From: Ardenticatenaceae bacterium
GTDB lineage: Bacteria; Chloroflexota; Anaerolineae; Promineifilales; Promineifilaceae
Direction: 5' to 3'
Length of the DNA stretch: 64,000 nucleotides
NCBI GenBank assembly: GCA_020634245.1
Contig: JACKCC010000008.1
Span: 186,001 to 250,000, forward strand
Shown here: piece by piece, positions 33,783 through 42,764 of the stretch
Position numbering within the stretch: position 1 is the first letter of the stretch
Layout: each line of letters starts with the position of its first letter
Position numbers and translations under genes: made by a program
The notes under the pieces: model-generated
The model's input: the letters and a program-made list of their open reading frames with translations, nothing else
The model's database searches: none
Told to the model about the DNA's origin: nothing

Positions 33783-35432
33783 TTACTGATTTCTCCTGGC
33801 GTTAAAAATACGCACGTACCGGCGCGGCTCCTTTCCGTAGCTATGCGAAACAAGATTGGCCTGCCGGGCCATTTGATGTTGATAACGGCGAATCGCCGAG
33901 CCAACAGGGCTTAAGTTTACTCCTGGCTGACCAGCCTGGACCTGTTCGATGGCCCGTTCCGCCTCGGCGACGGCCGCCTCAAAAGGGTCGGTCGGCGGTG
34001 CCTCCAAGTTCATCGCCTGGGCTAAAAAGCTTTCCATTTGCGTGGCCGTGTTGGCCCGCAAAACATAGACCGGAGTACGCCGCCGCTCGGCATCGGCAAT
34101 AAGCTGCCGTCGTTTGCGATAATAGCTTTTCAAGGTTACCAGCACGTCCGCGTCGGCCAACTCATCCACGACGTTGACCTGGACACGCAGCCGCTTGGCC
34201 GCTTGTTTGAGCCGGTTGCGGGCCACGCCGTAGGCGTAAATGTTGAGCACGTTGGGATCGGCCAGCGCCGCCCCATTGGATTGCGCTTCGGCCTCGCTGA
34301 CCTGGACACGGCCGTTTCTCTGCTCCGTTGGTTGTTTTTCATCAGCAGTACGGGAACGGGCAGAACGGCCGTTACGAGTATCCCGTCCGCCATTGCCATT
34401 GCGCCGCCCGGTCACCGCCGAAGATGTCACCAGCATCCGCTGCTCATCAATTTTAATGTTGCCATCTTCGCCGCGCGTCCGCAGTTCCACCGGGAACGGT
34501 TCGCCGCGCAGCATCGCATCCACCGATGTGGTCACATCAAGATGGGCTAAAAGCTGCTGCCGATCCTGAATCTCCACCAGCACATCAAACGTGGGCGGCG
34601 CACGCCGTTCCAGCACCGTCTTCTGCGTGCCGCGCCGCCGCGCTTCTTCGTCGGAAAGAGTCACACTTTCAATGCCGCCGACCAGATCGGATAAAGTCGG
34701 ATTCAGCAGCAAATTTTCCAGCGTATTGCCATGCGCCGTGCCAATCAACTGCACGCCGCGCTCGTTGATAGTGCGGGCAGCGGCCGTTTCCTGCTCCCGG
34801 CCAATTTCGTCAATAACGATTACTTCCGGATTGTGGTTTTCTACAGCCTCGATCATCGTTTCGTGCTGGTAAGAGGGGCGCGGTACTTGCATCCGGCGCG
34901 CCTTGCCTACGGCTGGATGAGGAATATCGCCATCGCCGCCAATCTCGTTGGAGGTATCGACAATGACCACCCGTTTCTTTTCGGCGAGGATGCGGGCCAT
35001 TTCGCGCAGCATCGTCGTTTTACCAACGCCGGGCCGCCCCAGCAGCAAAACGCTGTGACCTTCTTCAACAATGTCGGCGATGATGTCGATGGTGCCGTAC
35101 ACAGCCCGCCCCACCCGGCAGGTGAGGCCCACAACCTGACCGCGCCGGTTACGGATACCGGCAATGCGGTGCAGGGTACGGGCAATGCCTGCCCGGTTGT
35201 CATCATCAAAATCGCCAATACCGTTGACGACGGTATTGATTTCGGTCTGGGTAGTTTCGTCGGGGTGCAGAACGTGCTCGCCGTCTACGTAACGGGCTGA
35301 TGGCGGCCGTCCCAAATCCATCACAATTTCCAGCAGTTCGTCTTCGCTGCCTCGCTGTTCAATACTCTGGCGCACCCGCTCCGGCAGCAAAACAAGGAGC
35401 GCCTGTAAATCTTCTCTTGCTTGATTTTTCAT
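33783..35432 (-). CDS. SpoIIIAA/Ycf45-like ATPase with C-terminal R3H domain
   Basis: A 549-residue protein. The N-terminal 300 residues are a secretion-type/AAA ATPase like SpoIIIAA: RGQVVGLTCRVGRAVYG, Walker A LGRPGVGKTT (131-140), Walker B EVIVIDEIGRE, and a His in LIGTAHGNTLENL. A variable, basic region follows. The C terminus is an R3H single-stranded nucleic-acid-binding domain (RRYQHQMARQANLVSHSYG then PRRYVRIF). The same architecture occurs in Ycf45 of cyanobacteria and plastids. The role is not established; nucleic-acid binding is likely. No sporulation genes are nearby. Confidence 0.88.
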   Translation of the reverse strand: MKNQAREDLQALLVLLPERVRQSIEQRGSEDELLEIVMDLGRPPSARYVDGEHVLHPDETTQTEINTVVNGIGDFDDDNRAGIARTLHRIAGIRNRRGQVVGLTCRVGRAVYGTIDIIADIVEEGHSVLLLGRPGVGKTTMLREMARILAEKKRVVIVDTSNEIGGDGDIPHPAVGKARRMQVPRPSYQHETMIEAVENHNPEVIVIDEIGREQETAAARTINERGVQLIGTAHGNTLENLLLNPTLSDLVGGIESVTLSDEEARRRGTQKTVLERRAPPTFDVLVEIQDRQQLLAHLDVTTSVDAMLRGEPFPVELRTRGEDGNIKIDEQRMLVTSSAVTGRRNGNGGRDTRNGRSARSRTADEKQPTEQRNGRVQVSEAEAQSNGAALADPNVLNIYAYGVARNRLKQAAKRLRVQVNVVDELADADVLVTLKSYYRKRRQLIADAERRRTPVYVLRANTATQMESFLAQAMNLEAPPTDPFEAAVAEAERAIEQVQAGQPGVNLSPVGSAIRRYQHQMARQANLVSHSYGKEPRRYVRIFNARRNQ

Positions 35433-35484
35433 ATGTTATGTTTTCGGTTATCGGTGGTTTTTGGGTTTACTCATACCACCGTGT

Positions 35485-36483
35485 TTATTTTATTTTTGCT
35501 TTTCCGTTGACGCGTGACCGATCGTAGTGCGGGATCATGGGGGCTGATGCCGGAACATGTTTAGGGTCGAGCACCGCAGCTGCTTCCGGCAAGGTCCGGG
35601 GAACGTGGTGAACGGTGTGTTTGACCATAACCGCCTGACTGCCCCAATGGATAAAACCGGCGTCTTGTAACGGCCGTTCCAACCAGCTTTGATACCGGCG
35701 CACACAACAGTAAATCGGCCGGGCCGCCTTGCTGCCGGCTATTTGCACCATAGCCGCCACAATCTCATCGGCCTGAGCCTCAGCATTGGGATGGATAAAT
35801 AGCCGCAACCAGGTGGCAATTGAGCCATTGCGCATATGCCCAAAAGCAGCCAATTCACCATTTTCCCGCAGCAGCCAACTACCGCCACGATTCAAGGGCG
35901 GCACTGGTTCCACCAACTGCACCAATCGAGGTACCATGTTGCCATAAAGCAGTTGAATATCCCAATCGTCGACCGGGCGGCGGGGAACCATCTCCAGCTT
36001 TGGTTCAGGCAAACAGCCTACTTCATCCAACCGCCAAATATCTTGCCGGGTATAAATCGCAAAACCGGCCCGGCGCAAAATCGGCAGTTCCGGCCCCGTT
36101 TCGCTCACTTCAGCTACCAGGCTGTGAATGCCGCGGCTGCCTATTTCCACCACTGCCTGATCCAGCAGAGGCAGCCATAAATCTTCATTACTTATCTGAT
36201 CATCGTTTTGTTCCCCGGAATCAACCACTTCATCATTCGGGCTGATATAAATTATGCGAGCATGCTGCTCATCTTCATCCAGCAGCAGTTGGATAAAACC
36301 GGCCGCCGAACCTGTGTCCAACTTCCAAACAAACGTGGGGTAATCACCGCCAACCAGGCTGAACAACGCTTCACGCAGCGAGTTCAAATTGTTGGTCAGC
36401 GCCGACTCGGTATGCAAGGAAACGCCCTGCTCACTCAAGCGGCGAATTAACGGTAAATCACGTAAGTTGAATGGTCTAATCAT
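35485..36483 (-). CDS. GNAT-like protein, probably with two acetyltransferase-type domains
   Basis: A 332-residue soluble protein from ATG 36483 (MIRPFNLRDLPLIRRLSEQG), a typical GNAT beginning. The first half contains GFIQLLLDEDEQHARIIYIS and AVVEIGSRGIHSLVAEVSET, like a GNAT core. The second half has LAAFGHMRNGSIATWLRLFI then HPNAEAQADEIVAAMVQIAG and a late ERPLQDAGF. The acetyl-CoA loop (Q/RxxGxG/A) is not clear in either half, so binding may be lost or altered. Similar duplicated proteins are seen in Chloroflexota. Substrate unknown. Confidence 0.6.
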   Translation of the reverse strand: MIRPFNLRDLPLIRRLSEQGVSLHTESALTNNLNSLREALFSLVGGDYPTFVWKLDTGSAAGFIQLLLDEDEQHARIIYISPNDEVVDSGEQNDDQISNEDLWLPLLDQAVVEIGSRGIHSLVAEVSETGPELPILRRAGFAIYTRQDIWRLDEVGCLPEPKLEMVPRRPVDDWDIQLLYGNMVPRLVQLVEPVPPLNRGGSWLLRENGELAAFGHMRNGSIATWLRLFIHPNAEAQADEIVAAMVQIAGSKAARPIYCCVRRYQSWLERPLQDAGFIHWGSQAVMVKHTVHHVPRTLPEAAAVLDPKHVPASAPMIPHYDRSRVNGKAKIK

Positions 36484-36563
36484 TTGATTAAAAGTGTAGC
36501 AGTCGCTGTCGGTCAAAGCAAGCAGTCGGACCGATTTTTCCCCACAGTTTCATCTTTATATCC

Positions 36564-36626
36564 AGTACCAGGCAAAGGACGATATGAGTTGGCGAAAACA
36601 ACAACTGTCACCATTTGCCTGGCACT
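36564..36626. repeat. AGTACCAGGCAAAGG...CATTTGCCTGGCACT inverted repeat
   Basis: Imperfect palindrome in the gap between the divergent GNAT-like and antiporter genes. A related copy is at 60009-60071, and a half copy (AGTGCCAGGCACAGGG) lies near 39765 in the damaged region. One ACGGCCGT lies just downstream at 36671. Confidence 0.7.
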
Positions 36627-36812
36627 CTCAACAAGTTAGCAAGGTGTAAGAAAACCAGAGAACAGGTTGACGGCCGTTACTCCTCTTGCTAAATTCTTTG
36701 TGGGCAACATAACGTTTTATCATGGGGTAAAGAGTCATCTTTCAAAGCTGGTTATCAGGTAAACCGGCATTTTCTCAATAGCATAGTTTTTATTTACGAT
36801 AAGGAGTCTCAT

Positions 36813-38654
36813 TTGAGTGAACATCTGTTAGTGAATCTGGCCAGCATTTTAATTTTGGGTATCGGCGCACAGTGGCTGGCCTGGCGACTGCGGCTGCCTT
36901 CTATTCTGCTTTTGCTGCTGTTTGGCTTTTTGGCCGGGCCTATCACCGGATTTCTCCATCCGGATCATTTGTTTGGCGAGATGTTGTTCCCGGTGGTTTC
37001 TATATCGGTGGCTGTAATTTTGTTTGAAGGGGGCTTGACCTTACGCCTCTCGGAGCTGCCCCGTGCCGGCCGGGCTATTTTTCGCTTGATTAGTGTGGGG
37101 GCGTTGGTGACTTGGGGGATTACGGCCGTTTCCGCCCACTATATCCTGCAAATGGATTGGTCATTATCCGTCCTGCTGGGAGCCATCCTCATCGTCACCG
37201 GCCCGACTGTGATTGGGCCGCTGCTGCGCCAGATTCGCCCCAAAGGAAACACCGGCGCTATCTTAAAATGGGAAGGCATTTTGATTGACCCGGTTGGCGC
37301 AGTGCTGGCCGTTCTCGTCTTCGAAGCCATCCTTAGCGGCCAATTTGATCAGGCCCCTGCTGTCATCATCGGTGGCGTTCTGCAAACTTTGGTTATTGGC
37401 GTTGTTCTGGGCGTGCTGGGCGCGGCAATTATGATTGTTTTACTGCGCCGCTACTGGGTTCCGGATCATCTGCAAAACGGCATTGCCTTACTGCTGGCCA
37501 GTGCCATGTTTGCCCTCTCCAATGAACTGCATCCCGAAGCCGGACTGCTGACTGTGACTTTGATGGGCATTTTGCTGGCCAACCAGAAATGGGTTTCCAT
37601 CAAACATATCGTCGAATTCAAGGAAAATCTGCGGGTTTTGCTGATTGGCGCTCTGTTTATCATTTTGGCTGCCCGCATCGAATTGACCGATCTCGTCGCG
37701 TTAGGCTGGAAAGGGCTAATATTTCAAATTGTGTTAGTGGTGGCGGCACGGCCGTTAACCGTTCTGCTTTCCACCTGGGGTACACGCATAAATCTTAAAG
37801 AAAAGCTGTTTCTGAGCTGGATGGCCCCACGCGGCATCGTCGCCGCCTCAGTAGCCTCTATTTTTGCTTTCGAACTGGTGGAAGCGGGGCATGATGGCGC
37901 GCAACTATTGGTAACAGCAACTTTTCTGGTCATTGTCAGCACAGTATCGTTGTATGGCTTGACGGCCGGTCCATTAGCCCTGCGGTTGGGGCTGTCGGAG
38001 CAAAACCCACAAGGCGTGCTTTTCGTTGGCGCACACAATCTGGCACGGGCAATAGCTGCCGCGCTGCAAAAACAAGGATTCCGCACCCTGCTGCTGGACA
38101 CTAACCCCAAAAATGTCGAGTTGAGCCAGGAGGCCGGTTTGCAAGCCTGTCTGGGGGATGCGATCTCCGAAGAGTTGATGGATGAATTGGATTTGACAGG
38201 TATCGGCCGTTCCCTGGCCCTGACTTCTAACAGTGATGTCAATTCTTTGGCCGCCCTTCACTTTACTGAGTTGTTTGGACGGGCGGAAGTTTATCAACTG
38301 CCTGTTAAAAGCGACAGTGAACCACACGAAGAGGCGTCTCATCCTTTGCGGGGCCGCATTTTGTTCGGCCGTCACAAGACGTTTGCCTTTTTGATGGAGC
38401 AGTTGGCCAACCAGTTTGTCATCGCCGCTGCCAAATTGACGGATACATTTGATTATGTGGCTTTTCAGACAAAGTATGGCAGTCAGGCGATTCCATTGTT
38501 TTTAATAACGGAAAATAAACAGCTAATCGTTTATACAACAGACTATCAACCGATTCCCAAGCCGGGACAGACGTTAATTAGCATTGTGCTGCTGGGGAAA
38601 TGGCTGTTACAACGACGTGGCGTACCACCAAATAAATCATTATACCGCCGGTGA
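36813..38654 (+). CDS. CPA-type cation/H+ antiporter with C-terminal TrkA-N domain
   Basis: A 613-residue protein. About 12 hydrophobic helices fill residues 5-390, with the Na_H_exchanger features LFEGGLTLRLSEL, GAILIVTGPTVIGPLLR, EGILIDPVGAVLAVLVFE and WMAPRGIVAASVASIFAFEL. Residues 400-500 form an NAD-binding TrkA-N (RCK) domain: VLFVGAHNLARAIAAALQ, then LLLDTNPKNVELSQEAG. It exchanges K+ or Na+ for H+. The start is TTG at 36813, fixed by AAGGAG 6 bases upstream. The gene is intact, while the next genes downstream are damaged. Confidence 0.9.
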   Translation: MSEHLLVNLASILILGIGAQWLAWRLRLPSILLLLLFGFLAGPITGFLHPDHLFGEMLFPVVSISVAVILFEGGLTLRLSELPRAGRAIFRLISVGALVTWGITAVSAHYILQMDWSLSVLLGAILIVTGPTVIGPLLRQIRPKGNTGAILKWEGILIDPVGAVLAVLVFEAILSGQFDQAPAVIIGGVLQTLVIGVVLGVLGAAIMIVLLRRYWVPDHLQNGIALLLASAMFALSNELHPEAGLLTVTLMGILLANQKWVSIKHIVEFKENLRVLLIGALFIILAARIELTDLVALGWKGLIFQIVLVVAARPLTVLLSTWGTRINLKEKLFLSWMAPRGIVAASVASIFAFELVEAGHDGAQLLVTATFLVIVSTVSLYGLTAGPLALRLGLSEQNPQGVLFVGAHNLARAIAAALQKQGFRTLLLDTNPKNVELSQEAGLQACLGDAISEELMDELDLTGIGRSLALTSNSDVNSLAALHFTELFGRAEVYQLPVKSDSEPHEEASHPLRGRILFGRHKTFAFLMEQLANQFVIAAAKLTDTFDYVAFQTKYGSQAIPLFLITENKQLIVYTTDYQPIPKPGQTLISIVLLGKWLLQRRGVPPNKSLYRR

Positions 38655-38722
38655 AATCCAGGAAAGCAGCAATAAATCAGCAACAGACTACAACTTTGAT
38701 AGGCATTTAGCGTACTAAAAAC

Positions 38723-39754
38723 ATGGCTCCAAACGACACAACCTGGTCTCCGACAACACGTGTGCTGGTGATATCTGCCTTATTGGTGAGTGGCGTTGTT
38801 CTGGCTGTTGTAGCCAGCCTTCCATCACTGCTTATTTCAGGTTGGCTCGGAAGCCGGTATTCTGCTTATTTGCTCAATCCACTGTGGACCGGTTGACCAC
38901 CTGACCTGTTTGTCCTGTACTGGGAGCAAAGGGTAATTCTGTTTGGCTTGTGCTATAACCGGATTGCATAGCGGCGGGGTGGGAATCTTGTCGTTATCAA
39001 CCAGATCGATATTCTCAACACCGATTTGCTACTATCACCCAAATCAAAGAATTTATTGTTCCAGCCGGTAGACATCCTGGGGTTTCAGCTCAACGCAACA
39101 GGATTACCCGGACGAATTCAACCAGATGTTTACCAACGGAGACTTGCCTGAGTAATTGTTTAATATTTTCCGACCAGCGTCAAATACTAACTCCGGTTGT
39201 GGGGCACGCTGGTGCTGGTCATGCTTTATTATCAAAAGACAGCCTCCCAAAATCGTTTCCGGCTGCATCTCACATCGGGAGCCTACTAACCAGAATTCGA
39301 GCGGTCGCTGGATGAAAAAGCTAATCATATTCAATGCTTTATGCAATTCAACTGCTGCTCTTTCCTGGTTTTGGGGTGACTTTGATGCTGTTAAAGCACG
39401 CTGCTGGTCGTCCGCTGTTCGGTCGGAAATGAGTCGTTTTTGGGCTTGCGTTGCTGTTGCTGAGGTACACGGCCGTGCAGCAACTCGACAATCTCGGTCG
39501 CGGGTCCTTAATTTTTAGCAGCAAACGATCATCTGTACCCTGGCGTGGGTTTTGCCGGACTGGTCGCGGGCTGGCCCTCAGCGGTTTATCGGTGCGTTGC
39601 ATGTACCTTGATTGCTACAGGCGTGCTTATCGGCCGTTGGCTGTTCATCGGTAAACTGGTTGGGCACCTGCCCTGGCCTGATTTAGCTGCATTAGAAACC
39701 GTTCACGAACTAGATTCCTGCCGCTATCTCGACCACAGTGAAGCTGCCCCCTGA
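38723..39754 (+). pseudogene. AI-2E family transporter, heavily broken
   Basis: Pieces in different frames follow the AI-2E (PerM/YhhT) family: an ATG at 38723 begins TWSPTTRVLVISALLVSGVV and ends at YLLNPLWTG with a stop at 38894. Further on come DILGFQLQ and IQPDVYQRRL, LWGTLVLVMLYYQK, FERSLDE-like and IFNAFMQ-like words, VQQLDNLGRGSLIFSS, and finally TLIATGVLIGRWLF, GKLVGHLPWPDLAALETV. About ten frame changes or stops occur in 1 kb, and substitutions seem common too. It is either an old pseudogene or a stretch of poor consensus. It starts just after the antiporter gene. Confidence 0.7.
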
Positions 39755-39883
39755 ATCGTAAAGCAGTGCCAGGCACAGGGCTTGAGATTCGGTCAAACCA
39801 GTTGTTCTGTTCTGTGCTTGCACTTTCTCATCAATCGTTCACACCTTCACGAGCATCACAAATGGCCTGCCAGAGCAATAACC

Positions 39884-41499
39884 ATGATCGCACCCCAAAG
39901 CCAATCCATTACTATTATTTCTGTATGCTTATAGGCTATTATTGGGGCAAATTCGTTTCAGAAATTTCATGTCATACAGTCTTGTTTGTCGGTTTATTCA
40001 TGCTGCTTGACCCCAATCTGGCCATTCTAACCATTTCTCAAATTTAGGATTGTGTTGTTTATATCTACACCATTGGCCTTGAGTAACGGTCTGGATTGCC
40101 AAGTCTGGAAGTGCTGAAGGCATGCGCGAAGTGCGTTGTTCATCATCGCAATTATGTCGGAAAGCGGCGTCTTGCTTTGGATTGAGGCGGGCTTTCAGTC
40201 TTATCTCCGGCCAGCACAACCGGTATTTTCACTGGCTTTAACAACACCCTGAAGGCGCTGGCCAGTGTAATGGATTATTTAAATAATACAGGCGGGGCGG
40301 TAACGGCCGTTTCAGGCTGTCAAGCTGGGTTTTTCCGTCGTTCATCCGATGGGTGTCCTGGGCTGGATGCTGGTGCCGGTATCTGCCCACAGCTTGTGGC
40401 ACGTCGATTTGGCTGCCGGTTTACAGCCTCCGTAAAATGTGTACCCCACGCCCAGGATTTAGCCTACCGCACCATCACCGTCACCTGGCCTGAAGTTTCG
40501 ACATCCCGTCGCGCCAGTTGCAGCGCCAGCACGAGTTTGACGTGTATTCTGGCCGTACTACCGGCCTGATGAGATTCACTCTGATGAGTGGCAGCACCCT
40601 CTTCCGCCTGGGCGACCAAACTCTCATTGTTTACGCAGGGAAGACATACGGATCACGTCGAAGCGGTTTTCGGCCAGAAAGCGGAACAGGACGGTTGCAC
40701 GACAAAGCCGTCGCGACAGCCGCCGCCTTCGTTCCAATCTGGCCATCGCCGGCAAACCCCGCTGCCCTCAACCTGGAGACCCATCACGGCGCGCTCGTCT
40801 CCCACGTCCGCTGCGGCGATTAATGGAACTGTTACCGTAACGTATCGGACCGTCCTGGAACTGGCGACTGACTGTGTCCTGGCCCCGCGCGAGAAATTCT
40901 TTTCGAACTGGTTACCCGTTTATGATTCCTGGCGGCAACACAGCTTCGGGCGAGGTCAACCTGCTGACGTTGGGATTGGGCATCACGTTAGCCGCTGGTC
41001 GGTCTTCATTCCCATTCCCCTACCTGGCGGCGTGAAATTTTCGTTGGGATTGGCCGGTGGCCCGCTGCTGGTTGCCCTGATTCTGAGCGCGCTGCGCCGC
41101 ACCGGGCCGCTTTTGTGGACGCTGCCCTACAGCGCCAACCTAACTCTGCGCCAGATTGGCCTGATTTTGCTTCTGGCGGCCATCGGCGTCGGTTCCGGCA
41201 GCGATATGCTGACCGCCCTCACCAGCGGCGCAGGCTGGCTGATTTTTCTACTGGGCACGCTGCTCATCATTTTCACGACCTTTGTCTCGCTGGCCATTGG
41301 CTACAAGCTGCTCAAAATCCCCTACGGCCTGCTCATCGGCATGATTTCGCCCCAACCGGCCGTGTTAGGCTTTGCCCTGGAGCAAGCCCAAAACCCACTG
41401 CCATCTATCGGTTACACGTTAATGTTTCCATTTTCGATCATCATCAACGTATCGGTGGCGCAGATTTTATTAATTACACTGCAAAATTGGAGGTTGTGA
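39884..41499 (+). pseudogene. YidE/AspT-like permease, broken in its 5' two-thirds
   Basis: The intact 3' part (about 40990-41499) is clear YidE/AspT-type transporter sequence: FSLGLAGGPLLVALILSALR, TGPLLWTLPYSANLTLRQIG, and GLLIGMISPQPAVLGFALEQ. Upstream pieces in several frames fit the first half: TVLFVGLFMLLDPNLAI, VVYIYTIGL, LSPASTTGIFTG, LKALASVMDYLNNTGG, then TrkA-C-like words (LFRLGDQTLIV, HVEAVFGQKAEQD). The joined protein would be about 540 residues, normal for the family. The start near 39884 is only an estimate. Confidence 0.7.
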
Positions 41500-41737
41500 G
41501 AAATAAAGCTCTTGGGGAATTCGCTTTGAAATCGTTGGGGGGGAGGAGAGGGACGGTGAGGATAGGATTTGGTCAGAACAGACGGCCGTTTCCCCACAAC
41601 ATCTCCGGCGGTGAGATAAGCTGCTATCCAGTACGGCCGTTACCTGACAACTTATCCGTCCCTATTTGGTAACGGCCGTGCTCTAGTAAAACTTTATTCT
41701 GGCTGATTGCAGAAAACGCCGCGGTGTTTAGTCGTTC

Positions 41738-42724
41738 CTATTTCCATAATTCGGTTGGCGTTTCGATGCAATGCGGTTGAGTTGGATCACTAAATGTTTC
41801 CATAAATTCATCTATTGATAAATTGGAAGCTTTCTCTAATGGCAAGTAAAGACGATCCTCTTCAAATAAAGTGTAGAAGCCCGTATGCTTTGTTACACTA
41901 TTTAGAGGTTTTAAAAATACGCTTCCTGTTTCATCAGTGAAACACCCTTGAATTCTATCATTTTGAATATTGCCGCCAGCTACATATCCAAAAGCCATGC
42001 TTTCCGGTAAATAAACCAGGTTGAGTCGAAATGGCATAGGAGGTCGTTCAATTCCGGTGGCAAGCCAAACTTCATATGGCTGGCCATACTTTTTTAACAC
42101 ATTAGATATTGGTGGTGCATATCCAGAGCTTAAAAATGTCAATACGTTGTTATTATTGAACCCATACATGACTCGAAAGCCATATTGACCTGTGTTTTCA
42201 CCAGGTCTTATTCCTAATTCAAAACTGTCATCAGGTATTTGTTCCAGATATCGTATATAGTCGTCCAATTGATAAAGCTCTATAAATTGTAAGATTTCAA
42301 AAAATGTTGTTTCATTTGGAATAGCTCCCCACCAACAAGGTACAGTACAATTCATGGGATTTGCCAATAACTCCGCTACAGATGACTCCAATGCCTCACC
42401 CTCAAGTGTAGGTAATGGAGTCAACGTTACTGGAACGATGGTAGGGGAAACAGGCGTAGAAGATGGAATTATCGTCATCGGAACGATGGTTGGTAAAACT
42501 GTAGGATCAATGAGAGTGGAACTGGGTATCGTTGTTTCCTTTATTTCAACTGTGTTTGTTAACATCGGCGAAGCAGTTAAGAGGTCCAGCGGTGACTGAG
42601 ACAAAGTTGTATTTGCCGTTACTGTTGGTGGTAAAGTTGCGGTTGTTTGTCTTACTTCTCGCTGACAGGAAACAAAAGTCAACGTGGCCATGATACTGAT
42701 GGAAAGTGCAATATTCTTTTGCAT
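41738..42724 (-). CDS. Lipoprotein of unknown function, AT-rich
   Basis: A 328-residue protein with signal peptide and lipobox (SIMATLTFVSC, Cys20), then a Thr/Ser/Pro-rich linker (residues 25-105) and a folded region with NPMNCTVPCWWGAIP, RVMYGFNNNNVLTFLSSGYA and WLATGIERPPMPFRLNLVYL. Two cysteines in NCTVPCWW and others near the C terminus could form disulfides outside the cell. I do not recognise a named family. Unlike its surroundings it is AT-rich and has no ACGGCCGT, which suggests recent acquisition. It is intact although both neighbours are damaged. Confidence 0.75.
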   Translation of the reverse strand: MQKNIALSISIMATLTFVSCQREVRQTTATLPPTVTANTTLSQSPLDLLTASPMLTNTVEIKETTIPSSTLIDPTVLPTIVPMTIIPSSTPVSPTIVPVTLTPLPTLEGEALESSVAELLANPMNCTVPCWWGAIPNETTFFEILQFIELYQLDDYIRYLEQIPDDSFELGIRPGENTGQYGFRVMYGFNNNNVLTFLSSGYAPPISNVLKKYGQPYEVWLATGIERPPMPFRLNLVYLPESMAFGYVAGGNIQNDRIQGCFTDETGSVFLKPLNSVTKHTGFYTLFEEDRLYLPLEKASNLSIDEFMETFSDPTQPHCIETPTELWK

Positions 42725-42764
42725 CTTGTTATTCTTCCTTTCTGAGATACGACATTTTATTCAA

